From DAOTVY01 sp041082245 (GTDB lineage Bacteria; Chloroflexota; Chloroflexia; DTKN01), in the NCBI GenBank assembly GCA_041082245.1, contig JBDOIE010000182.1:1-5523 (forward strand): a stretch of DNA of 5,523 bases, written 5' to 3'. The notes beneath the pieces are model-generated. The model had not been told where the DNA came from. It searched no databases and worked only from the letters and a program-made list of their open reading frames with translations. Position 1 is the stretch's first letter. Each line of letters begins with the position of its first letter. A program made the position numbers and the translations under genes. Positions 1-5,383 of this stretch are shown here, one piece after another.

Positions 1-201
1 TGCCTCACCCTGCGCAGGAACACCGAGCGGCCGGTGACGGTCACGGAAGGGACGAATACGCTTGTGGGCTCCGACCCGGCGCGCATTGTAACCGAGGTGC
101 GCCGTATCCTCTCCGGTGAAAGCAAGGCCGGCCGTATCCCCGAACTCTGGGACGGGCACGCCGCCGAGCGTATCGTCGCCGTGCTGCGGAGATGGTTCTG
201 A
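1..201 (+). CDS. wecB: UDP-N-acetylglucosamine 2-epimerase (non-hydrolysing), C-terminal end
   Basis: Partial gene, open at the left edge; the last 66 codons are present and end in TGA at 199-201. The peptide begins CLTLRRNTERPVTVTEGTN and continues LVGSDP, then PELWDGHAAERIV near the end. This is the near-invariant C-terminal block of bacterial non-hydrolysing UDP-GlcNAc 2-epimerases (WecB/MnaA, also FnlC/WbpI relatives). These cytoplasmic GT-B fold enzymes convert UDP-GlcNAc to UDP-ManNAc or act on related 2-acetamido sugars for surface glycans. The TEGTN loop belongs to the UDP-binding side of the C-terminal domain (family knowledge). Only the end is visible, so the exact substrate cannot be told. 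A WbuB-like glycosyltransferase about 900 bp downstream would fit an O-antigen or capsule-type locus. A hairpin starts 12 bp after the stop. Confidence 0.93.
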   Translation, partial: CLTLRRNTERPVTVTEGTNTLVGSDPARIVTEVRRILSGESKAGRIPELWDGHAAERIVAVLRRWF

Positions 202-212
202 AGGCGTCTGGC

Positions 213-230
213 ACACGGGCTGGCCCGTGT
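213..230 (+). terminator. Hairpin after the epimerase gene, possible terminator
   Basis: Perfect inverted repeat ACACGGGC-TG-GCCCGTGT, with 8-base arms and a 2-base centre (in practice 7 pairs and a 4-base loop). It starts 12 bp past the epimerase stop codon. There is no T-run after it, so it is not a textbook intrinsic terminator. Its position and GC-rich stem make transcript termination or 3'-end protection the simplest reading. Confidence 0.5.
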
Positions 231-310
231 CATCCCGACGAATGCTGGCCATACCAAGCTAGAGCGCGCGTGCCGTGCTCCACAAGTATGGCGATCGAAC
301 GGGGCTTTGT

Positions 311-348
311 AGGACAACTCCTCAGGAGTTGTCCTTTCAAAGGACAAC
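311..348. repeat. Two interleaved palindromes sharing one arm
   Basis: AGGACAACTCCT (311-322), one C, then AGGAGTTGTCCT (324-335) form a perfect palindrome with 12-base arms. The right half is reused: GTTGTCCTTT (328-337), one C, then AAAGGACAAC (339-348) form a second perfect palindrome with 10-base arms. The middle arm can therefore pair with either flank, giving two mutually exclusive hairpins in RNA, or a double operator in DNA. It lies between the epimerase hairpin and the promoter at 374-402. It could be a regulator site, an attenuator-like switch, or a dispersed intergenic repeat; the sequence alone does not decide. Confidence 0.75.
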
Positions 349-373
349 GCCAAACCTCCGTCGGGCTCGGCGA

Positions 374-402
374 TTGATTTTCCCTCCCCAGCGTGTTACA
401 AT
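374..402 (+). promoter_or_regulatory. Sigma70-type promoter with extended -10
   Basis: TTGATT (374-379), a 17-bp spacer and TACAAT (397-402). TG at 394-395 one base before the -10 gives the extended form TGTTACAAT. The transcript would start near 409, about 20 bp before the ATG at 430 that opens the decayed HEPN-MNT module. An overlapping palindrome pair ends 25 bp upstream of the -35 box and could be its operator. The promoter looks intact although the gene it drives is broken. Confidence 0.65.
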
Positions 403-429
403 CACGTCGGTTTCTCTTCGGAGGCGGCG

Positions 430-771
430 ATGGAGCGCAGCGCCGACTGGATCGATCAGGCTCGAGGGGATTGGGAACACGCGCCCAGCGATCTCGAGCG
501 CGGTTTCTACGAGTGGACCTGTTTTTCTGCTGATCGGGAGACGCTCGTGCAGCGCCTCCGGGACCAAGGCGCTGCAAGCCATGTTGCCCGTGACCCGTAT
601 CGTGCTGTTCGGCTCCTACGCCCGGGGACGGCATACCATTGCGAGCGATATCGACCTGCTGGTCACATACTCCGGACCGAAGCGGGATGATGCCTGCGGG
701 CTTGTCTGGAGGAGGAGTAAGCTCTCCTTCGCGGGAGGATCGGCCGGATGGTTGCCGACGGCATTTCGATC
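430..771 (+). pseudogene. Decayed HEPN-MNT (HepT/MntA-type) module
   Basis: Remains of two toxin-antitoxin-type genes collapsed together. From ATG 430 the frame reads MERSADWIDQARGDWEHAP, then GFYEWTCFSA (to 531), the typical first helices of a HEPN-domain protein. The QQAAEKA helix and the rest of HEPN (roughly 90 residues) are then missing. In the +1-shifted frame, MLPVTRIVLFGSYARGR followed by SDIDLLV (about 590-664) is a nucleotidyltransferase core. It keeps the GS-x10-DxD motif, with GS at 611-616 and the two Asp codons at 647-649 and 653-655. After LVWRR (about 714) some 30 residues are lost, and RIGRMVADGI, a typical MNT C-terminus, reappears in the first frame (about 736-765). The frame change near 560-585 and the later one mean no complete protein is made. 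The deletion junction near 530-590 is ambiguous: DRETLVQRLRD could be the MNT N-terminus and KALQAM could be HEPN. The promoter at 374-402 remains. A frame of 187 codons (275-838) covers the MNT part but starts in non-homologous sequence. Confidence 0.75.
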
Positions 772-1097
772 TCCCGGGCGGATCCGCTGGATGCCGATCG
801 TCGAGCAGGGCCGGCCGTCTCTAAGAAGCGGGCTATGAAAGGTGCTGGGTCGATTGGAAGACAGGCAGGAACAGGGGGTGGACGAGCGTTTCGACGTGAG
901 CACCGCACCCGGTGCAGGAGCAGCGTCTTCTGTGGGAAGAAAAGCGCGCTCAGCTCGGGGCGCGCATCTTAGCTCCTTGAAGGCACTGCACCTGCTCAAG
1001 GCATCTCTCGAGCGGACTTTTGGCCGGGATGCCTTCGCCCAGATTCCGAGATCGACCCTGCTGCAAAAAAAGCCGAGCCTTCGATCTTGAAAAGCCT
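772..1097. other. Gene-free stretch between the decayed module and the glycosyltransferase
   Basis: About 325 bp with no recognisable gene. The frames that stay open here (for example 842-1090 and 748-972 on the plus strand) give low-complexity, Arg/Ser/Gly-rich peptides without known motifs and overlap one another. A weak imperfect hairpin, CCTTGA (975-980) with TCAAGG (996-1001), and a run of seven A at 1065-1071 are visible. No convincing promoter for the glycosyltransferase was found. The stretch may be further debris of the decayed module. Confidence 0.5.
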
Positions 1098-2321
1098 ATG
1101 CGTATCCTCTACCTCAGCCAGTACTTTCCTCCGGAAGTCGGGGCGACCCAGACCCGGGCCTACGAGATGGCCCAGGGACTGATCCGCGCCGGGCACAGCG
1201 TTACGATGCTCACTGAGGTCCCCAACCACCCCGAAGGGGTGATCCGCCCCGAGTACCGGGGCCGATTCTGGGTGCGAGAGGAGCTGGATGGGATCGACGT
1301 GCTGCGCGTCTGGGTGTGGACGTCACCGGTCAAGACACTGCGCACCCGGCTCGCTTTCTACGTGACCTTCATGCTCAACGCGACGCTGGCTGGCCTGCTC
1401 CTCGCTCGCGGTCCCTACGACCTCCTTTATGCGACATCGCCTCCCCTCTTTGCCGGCGGAGCGGCGCTCGCGCTTTCGTTCTTGCGGCGCCTCCCGATGG
1501 TCTTCGAGGTGCGCGATCTCTGGCCCGAGTCCGCGGTAGCACTCGGGGAACTACGGAGCGCGCGTTCGATCCGATGGGCCACCCAACTGGAAGAGCGCTG
1601 CTACCGCCGCGCACGGCGGATCGTGGTCGTGACCGAGGGCATCCGCCGGCGCCTGGTCGAACGGGGCATCCCGGAAGAGAAGCTCGTGCTGATCCCCAAC
1701 GGGGCCAACACGGAACTGTTCCGCCCGCAGCCGGAGGCCGGCCGGACACTGCGCGAGCGGCTCGCTGTGGGCGACGCCTTCCTCGTCCTCTACGCCGGCA
1801 TCCTGGGGATCGCGCAGGGGCTGGAGACGGTGCTCGAGGCCGCGCACCTGCTGCGCGATCGCTCCGACATCCGCTTCCTCCTGGTGGGGGACGGACCGTG
1901 CAAGGCCGACCTCGTGCGGAAAAAGGAGGAACTTGGCCTGACCTCGGTGACCATGCTCGATGCGCAACCGCGTGAAGAGATGCCGGCCTATTTCTCCGCG
2001 GCCGATGTGGCGCTTGTGCCGTTGCGCAAGGTCGACCTCTTCCGCAGCGCCGTGCCCTCCAAGATGTTCGACGCCTGGGCTTGCGGGTGCCCCGTCCTGC
2101 TAGGGATAGACGGGGAAGCACGGGCGATCCTCGAACGCGCCCAGGCCGGCCTCTATGTGGAGCCGGAGGATCCCCGGGCGCTGGCGCAGACGATCGTCGA
2201 GCTAGCTGCGCGGCGGGAGTGGTGCCGGGAGCTGGGCGCAAACGGCCGGCGCTTTGTGGAGGCGTATTACTCCCGCCAGGCCCAGGCGCGCGCTCTGGCT
2301 AGCCTCCTCGCCGAGCTGTAG
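1098..2321 (+). CDS. Glycosyltransferase family 4, WbuB-like
   Basis: 407 residues, complete. The start at 1098 is chosen because MRILYLSQYFPPEVGATQTR is the exact N-terminal opening of GT4 enzymes of the WbuB type (Rossmann strand, then PPEVGA loop). The frame stays open upstream to ATG 1020, but those 26 residues are not family-like. The ribosome binding site is weak (GAAAAG, 1089-1094). GT-B fold: acceptor domain about 1-195, with VPNHPEG (41-47) and EVRDLWPES (137-145) as family markers; nucleotide-sugar domain about 196-395, with IPNGAN (199-204), LYAGILGIAQGLE (231-243), LVGDGP (262-267), VPSKMFDAWACG (319-330) and GEARAILE (339-346) as the donor-binding EX7E-type region. WbuB in E. coli is a fucosaminyltransferase acting on undecaprenyl-linked sugar at the inner membrane face. 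Here the donor is unknown. It is likely part of the same glycan pathway as the upstream epimerase. The hydrophobic segment 83-103 is typical for membrane-associated members. Confidence 0.92.
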   Translation: MRILYLSQYFPPEVGATQTRAYEMAQGLIRAGHSVTMLTEVPNHPEGVIRPEYRGRFWVREELDGIDVLRVWVWTSPVKTLRTRLAFYVTFMLNATLAGLLLARGPYDLLYATSPPLFAGGAALALSFLRRLPMVFEVRDLWPESAVALGELRSARSIRWATQLEERCYRRARRIVVVTEGIRRRLVERGIPEEKLVLIPNGANTELFRPQPEAGRTLRERLAVGDAFLVLYAGILGIAQGLETVLEAAHLLRDRSDIRFLLVGDGPCKADLVRKKEELGLTSVTMLDAQPREEMPAYFSAADVALVPLRKVDLFRSAVPSKMFDAWACGCPVLLGIDGEARAILERAQAGLYVEPEDPRALAQTIVELAARREWCRELGANGRRFVEAYYSRQAQARALASLLAEL

Positions 2322-2335
2322 CCGCGCGGAAACCC

Positions 2336-2357
2336 GGAGGGTCGATACCGATCCTCC
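2336..2357 (+). terminator. Hairpin after the glycosyltransferase, possible terminator
   Basis: GGAGGGTCG (2336-2344) can pair with CGATCCTCC (2349-2357): nine pairs including one G-T, with a 4-base loop. It begins 15 bp after the glycosyltransferase stop and is followed by TTC rather than a T-run. Its position fits the 3' end of the glycan transcription unit; termination strength is uncertain. Confidence 0.5.
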
Positions 2358-2597
2358 TTCGCCACCTCAGGAAGCGCTTGCCGAGACCTGTCGGCCTGTG
2401 GGTCGTGCGTGTCCGCTCTCCAGGCTGACCGCCCTCCGTTGCAGACCGGGACCTGGCATCGCCGGCCACTGCTGAATTGCGGCCTCCTCAGGGGCGTCGA
2501 TCACAGCGGGCCAAAACGGTCGGGCCATCCATCCAGCAACTTGCGACGGGCCCTCGGGGATAAGGGGCAGGGACCGCGTATCCCGTGCGTGACCGGT
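2358..2597. other. Gene-free stretch upstream of the asnS promoter
   Basis: About 240 bp between the glycosyltransferase hairpin and the asnS promoter. Both strands have open frames, but none shows a known motif, a plausible ribosome binding site or continuity with a neighbour. Nothing recognisable is seen. Confidence 0.5.
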
Positions 2598-2626
2598 TTG
2601 CATCCGCAGCCGATGTCGTGTACAAT
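2598..2626 (+). promoter_or_regulatory. Sigma70-type promoter for asnS
   Basis: TTGCAT (2598-2603), a 17-bp spacer and TACAAT (2621-2626). Transcription would begin near 2633, leaving a leader of about 175 nt before the asnS ATG at 2809. It is the best promoter match in the gene-free stretch and faces asnS. It would serve asnS and, if there is read-through, the three small genes behind it. Confidence 0.65.
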
Positions 2627-2697
2627 GCACCCAACGTGTCGGAGCGCGTACGACGACCTCGGGTGATCTTGGAGTTCGACCATGTGGCAACAGGATA

Positions 2698-2741
2698 GGA
2701 GGTGGACCATCGGTGCCGCGCCTATGCGCCGGCACCCCTCC
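2698..2741 (+). promoter_or_regulatory. Structured hairpin in the asnS leader
   Basis: GGTGCC (2712-2717) pairs with GGCACC (2731-2736). Inside it GCGC (2718-2721) pairs with GCGC (2726-2729) around the loop CTAT, with one bulged C at 2730. Outside, GGAGG (2698-2702) can pair with CCTCC (2737-2741). The result is a large GC-rich element between promoter and ribosome binding site. A T-box was considered because this is an aminoacyl-tRNA synthetase leader, but the T-box consensus TGGNACCGCG is not met. The regulatory role is inference only. Confidence 0.4.
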
Positions 2742-2791
2742 AACGGCTCTTGTAATCGGCGGTCGGAGCGTCCGGGAAGATGAAGCTGCTT

Positions 2792-2799
2792 GGAGGAGG
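2792..2799 (+). promoter_or_regulatory. Ribosome binding site of asnS
   Basis: GGAGGAGG lies 9 bases before the ATG at 2809, an excellent Shine-Dalgarno match. It settles the start against the in-frame upstream ATG at 2779 or GTG at 2713. Confidence 0.85.
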
Positions 2800-2808
2800 T
2801 TCGGCACG

Positions 2809-4125
2809 ATGGCACCGATTGTCTGCATTTCCGAGATCGGGCGTTACGAAGGGCAAACCGTTACCCTGCGGGGCTGGCTCTACCACAAGCGCGAGAAAGG
2901 GCGGCTGATTTTCCTGCTCGTCCGCGACGGCAGCGGTATCTTGCAATGCGTCGTTTTCCAGCCCGATGTCTCGCCGGAGACGTTCGCCGCGGCCGACGCG
3001 CTGACGCAGGAATCGTCGCTCATCGTGACGGGCGCGGTGCGGGCGGATGCCCGGGCCCCCGGCGGGTTCGAGCTCGTCGTGCACGAGATCCAGATCGTGC
3101 AGCTCGCCCGCGACTACCCGATCACGCCCAAAGAGCATGGCATCGGCTTCCTCATGGAGCACCGTCATCTCTGGGTGCGCTCGTCGCGCCAGCACGCCCT
3201 CTTGCGCATCCGCGCCGAAGTCGAGGCCGCGGCCCAGGATTACCTGAACAGCCACGGCTTTGTGCGGTTCGATACGCCCATCCTGACCCCCTGCGCTGCC
3301 GAGGGGACCACGAACCTGTTCGCAACCCAGTATTTCGATCTGGGGACAGCATACCTGGCGCAGACCGGCCAGCTCTATGTCGAGGCCGGGATGATGTCGT
3401 TCGGCAAGGTCTACTGCTTCGGCCCCACCTTCCGCGCGGAAAAGAGCAAGACCCGCCGCCACCTGACCGAGTTCTGGATGATCGAACCCGAAATGGCGTT
3501 CTACACCTTCGAGGATAACCTCCGCCTCCAGGAAGAGTTCGTTTCCTACATCGTCCAGCGCTGCCTGGAGCGGTGCGCGCGGGAGCTCGAGGTGCTCGAA
3601 CGGGACACCGCTCCCCTCGAGCGCGTGAAACCCCCATTCTATCGCATCACCTACGATGAGGCGCTGCAGCTGATCGCGGAGCACTATCAGGAGGTCGAAG
3701 AGTGCACTCCGCTCCCGTGGGGCGAGGACCTCGGCGCACCACACGAAACGCTGATCGCCAGCCGGTTCGATAAACCCGTTTTTGTCACGCACTATCCAGC
3801 CAAAGCCAAGGCCTTTTATATGGAACCGGACCCGGAGCGGCCGGAGGTTGCGCTTTGCGCGGACCTCTTGGCCCCTGAAGGGTACGGCGAGATCATCGGG
3901 GGAAGCCAGCGCATCCACGATCCTGAGTTGCTGGAGCGGCGGATCATCGAATGGGGGCTGCGCCTGGAGGACTATCGCTGGTACGTCGACCTTCGGCGCT
4001 ACGGTACCGTCCCGCATAGTGGCTTTGGCATGGGGATCGAACGGGCGGTCGCCTGGATCGCCGGGATCCACCACATCCGCGAGGCGATCCCGTTCCCGCG
4101 CATCCTGGATCGTATCTACCCCTGA
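2809..4125 (+). CDS. asnS: Asparaginyl-tRNA synthetase
   Basis: 438 residues, complete, the same length as the Thermus enzyme and very close to it in wording. It charges tRNA(Asn) with asparagine in the cytoplasm, using ATP. N-terminal OB-fold anticodon-binding domain at about 1-100 (VTLRGWLYHKREKGRLIFLL at 18-37). Class II catalytic core from about 110: HRHLW (118-122), motif 1 region FVRFDTPILTP (151-161), AEGTTNLF (164-171), QTGQLYVEAG (185-194), motif 2 FGPTFRAEKSKTRRHLTEFW (204-223), IEPEMAF (225-231), APEGYGEIIGGSQR (355-368) and motif 3 GFGMGIERAVAW (405-416) with the ATP-binding Arg at 412. The EFW and GQLYVE wording and the short length favour AsnRS over a non-discriminating AspRS. 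The start at 2809 is backed by GGAGGAGG nine bases upstream. Three small genes follow in the same direction from 31 bp downstream, probably on the same transcript. Confidence 0.96.
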   Translation: MAPIVCISEIGRYEGQTVTLRGWLYHKREKGRLIFLLVRDGSGILQCVVFQPDVSPETFAAADALTQESSLIVTGAVRADARAPGGFELVVHEIQIVQLARDYPITPKEHGIGFLMEHRHLWVRSSRQHALLRIRAEVEAAAQDYLNSHGFVRFDTPILTPCAAEGTTNLFATQYFDLGTAYLAQTGQLYVEAGMMSFGKVYCFGPTFRAEKSKTRRHLTEFWMIEPEMAFYTFEDNLRLQEEFVSYIVQRCLERCARELEVLERDTAPLERVKPPFYRITYDEALQLIAEHYQEVEECTPLPWGEDLGAPHETLIASRFDKPVFVTHYPAKAKAFYMEPDPERPEVALCADLLAPEGYGEIIGGSQRIHDPELLERRIIEWGLRLEDYRWYVDLRRYGTVPHSGFGMGIERAVAWIAGIHHIREAIPFPRILDRIYP

Positions 4126-4156
4126 GGGGATGGCTGTTTTGGGAGGGATCGTGGGG

Positions 4157-4522
4157 ATGGCACAAAGGTCTTCTATGGCGGAAGCGCGGTGGTCGCACGA
4201 GGGGATCCTGAGAGAGGTCATCCGCCGCATCGTCGAGGTGGCCCGGCCGGAGAAGGTTATCCTCTTTGGCTCCGCGGCGCGCGGGGAAATGCGCCCCGAT
4301 AGCGACATCGACCTCCTGATCGTCAAAAGCGGAGCGCATCGCGGCAAGCTGACCGAACAAATCTACCTCCATCTCCGCGGAGTCGGTGTGGCTGTAGACG
4401 CCGTCGTGGTTACACCGGAAGATCTGGAGCGGTACGGGGACAACCCTGCGCTTGTGATCTACCCTGCTCTGGCCGAAGGAAAGGTGGTGTATGACGCCTC
4501 GGAAGAGGTTCTCTCCGGATGA
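4157..4522 (+). CDS. MntA-like nucleotidyltransferase (antitoxin of a HEPN-MNT pair)
   Basis: 121 residues from ATG 4157. This start has GGGAGGG nine bases upstream; ATG 4175 (AAAGG six bases before it) and ATG 4130 (no spacing from its purine run) are alternatives. It is a minimal DNA-polymerase-beta-type nucleotidyltransferase. EKVILFGSAARGEM (32-45) and SDIDLLIV (49-56) give the full GS-x10-DxD motif: G38, S39, D50 and D52. The third metal-binding Asp is probably D81 in GVAVDAVVV. In studied HEPN-MNT systems, MntA neutralises its HEPN partner by transferring AMP from ATP to a tyrosine next to the active site. The downstream HEPN gene overlaps this one by 32 bp, which suggests coupled translation and a paired job. 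All catalytic residues are present, so it should be active. The antitoxin role is inferred from the family and pairing. It lies 31 bp behind asnS without an obvious promoter of its own. Confidence 0.88.
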   Translation: MAQRSSMAEARWSHEGILREVIRRIVEVARPEKVILFGSAARGEMRPDSDIDLLIVKSGAHRGKLTEQIYLHLRGVGVAVDAVVVTPEDLERYGDNPALVIYPALAEGKVVYDASEEVLSG

Positions 4523-4913
4523 TCCTCGGGAGTGGCTCAACCGGGCCAGAAGCAACCTGGCTCTGGCCCGCAGCGGACTGCACGAGGCGTACCGGGAAGA
4601 TCTCTGCTTCGAGGCTCAGCAAGCAGCCGAAAAGGCTATCAAAGCGGTGCTCCTTTCGCGGGGCATCGCTTTTCCGTATGTGCACGACCTGGCACGGCTC
4701 CTTTCGTTACTCGAAGAGCAGGGGACCGCTCTCCCGGAACCGGTCTGGCAAGCCGCGAGGCTTACGCGCTATGCCGTAGCTACCCGCTATCCCGGCATCA
4801 CCGAACCGGTCACGGAAGAGGAATATGCAGCGGCAGTAGCCCTGGCAGAACAGGTAGTGCGCTGGGCGGAGGTACAGATCCTCGGCCGGGCACAAGACGG
4901 TGGTGGGCCCTAG
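4491..4913 (+). CDS. HEPN domain protein (HepT-like toxin or partner)
   Basis: 140 residues. ATG 4491 has AGGAAAGG (4477-4484) six bases upstream and overlaps the nucleotidyltransferase end by 32 bp. All-helical HEPN domain (PF05168-like): REWLNRARSNLALAR (13-27), then LCFEAQQAAEKAIKAVLLSRG (38-58), the hallmark second helix, HDLARLLSLLEEQG (65-78), RYAVATRYPG (93-102) with the conserved RYP, and a final helix EEEYAAAVALAEQVVRWAEVQI (109-130). HEPN partners of MNT proteins are RNases in the characterised cases; one HepT trims tRNA 3' ends. The usual RX4-6H motif is not found here: the only His residues are H31 and H65, and R57 to H65 has seven residues between. RNase activity is therefore uncertain, and a structural partner role is possible. 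The stop TAG at 4911-4913 shares one base with the next gene's GTG start. Confidence 0.87.
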   Translation: MTPRKRFSPDDPREWLNRARSNLALARSGLHEAYREDLCFEAQQAAEKAIKAVLLSRGIAFPYVHDLARLLSLLEEQGTALPEPVWQAARLTRYAVATRYPGITEPVTEEEYAAAVALAEQVVRWAEVQILGRAQDGGGP

Positions 4914-5170
4914 TGGAAAAAGCGCCCTGGACGACCGTACCGGTGCGATGTTACGCCGGCCGCCGTTATGCGGAGCGGCCGATCGCGTTCGTATGGCAAG
5001 GGAGCGACCTCCCGGTAGAGGAAGTGTTGAGCGAATGGCGCGAACCCGCGGGGCCGGCCTTTCGCGTGCGCACTGCGCGTGGGGTCTTTTGCCTGCGCTA
5101 CCTCGAGCGCGAGGATCGCTGGCTCGCCAGGGCAGAAGCGACTACCCCGGATGTGCCTGGACCTGCCTGA
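4913..5170 (+). CDS. Small DUF6504-like protein of unknown function
   Basis: 85 residues from GTG 4913, which overlaps the HEPN stop codon by one base (TAGTG). The frame is open further upstream, but only inside the HEPN gene, and family-like sequence begins just after this GTG. Visible pattern: VPVRCYAGRRYAERPIAF (9-26), VWQG (27-30), LPVEEVLSEWREPAGPAFRV (33-52), then RGVFCLRYLEREDRWLARA (56-74). This alternating pattern of beta-strand and Trp/Arg resembles the DUF6504 family of small bacterial proteins (recalled, not searched). It has two cysteines (13, 60), no signal peptide and no membrane segment, so it is probably cytoplasmic. Translational coupling to HEPN suggests a shared transcript and perhaps a shared role, but DUF6504-like genes are also found elsewhere, so the linkage may be incidental. 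The ribosome binding site is weak (GGTGGTGGG, 4899-4907), in line with coupling. Confidence 0.65.
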   Translation: MEKAPWTTVPVRCYAGRRYAERPIAFVWQGSDLPVEEVLSEWREPAGPAFRVRTARGVFCLRYLEREDRWLARAEATTPDVPGPA

Positions 5171-5383
5171 AGTACAGGAGAGCACGGCAGCGCATCCGCT
5201 TCTGTGCCTTCGCTGCAAGAAGGCCGATCGCGTCCCTGGGGGAGCGGAAACTGGGCGTGGTGATTCCTTAGCCAGAGGGATGAAGCGGCCGTCGATGTGG
5301 ACGGTGGGAGTCCGCTCGTTTGACGTATGAGCCTGGAACGGGTGCCGATTGTCAAAGAGGCGAAAGCCTGCTTTCTCCCGGCC
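5171..5383. other. Gene-free convergent spacer
   Basis: About 210 bp between the end of the small DUF6504-like gene and the minus-strand stop. Apart from the hairpin at 5354-5374, no RNA gene, promoter or motif-bearing frame was recognised. Confidence 0.45.
5354..5374. terminator. GAAA-loop hairpin between convergent genes
   Basis: AAAGAGGC (5354-5361), loop GAAA, then GCCTGCTTT (5366-5374): eight pairs with one bulged G at 5370 and a stable GNRA tetraloop. It lies between the plus-strand operon end (5170) and the minus-strand stop at 5384. It could end either transcript. No long T-run follows on either strand, so terminator strength is a guess. Confidence 0.45.

Noticed and set aside
833..945. 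Cys-rich CSCTGCG peptide on the minus strand, possible zinc-binding gene
   Set aside because: Short, with no clear start or ribosome binding site and only one short Cys cluster. Likely chance.
1065..1071. Run of seven A, a T-run on the minus strand that could be an intrinsic terminator
   Set aside because: No stable stem precedes it on the minus strand, and there is no minus-strand gene to terminate.
842..1090. 82-codon plus-strand frame as a possible small gene
   Set aside because: No motif and no good ribosome binding site; it overlaps other equally open frames.
1020..1097. Upstream ATG extension of the glycosyltransferase
   Set aside because: The 26 extra residues are not family-like, and MRILYLSQYFPPE at 1098 is the classic GT4 N-terminus.
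1375..2241. 288-codon minus-strand frame opposite the glycosyltransferase
   Set aside because: Arg/Pro/Ala-rich low-complexity translation typical of an antisense shadow. The GT4 enzyme on the plus strand explains the region.
2690..2740. T-box riboswitch in the asnS leader
   Set aside because: CGGTGCCGCG differs at two key positions from the consensus TGGNACCGCG, and no Stem I specifier arrangement was seen.
2713..2808. 32-residue N-terminal extension of asnS
   Set aside because: The strong GGAGGAGG at 2792-2799 and the family length of 438 support the start at 2809.
2722..4347. 541-codon open frame on the minus strand opposite asnS
   Set aside because: Antisense shadow of a high-GC gene. 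The plus strand carries an unmistakable AsnRS, and the minus peptide shows no family motifs.
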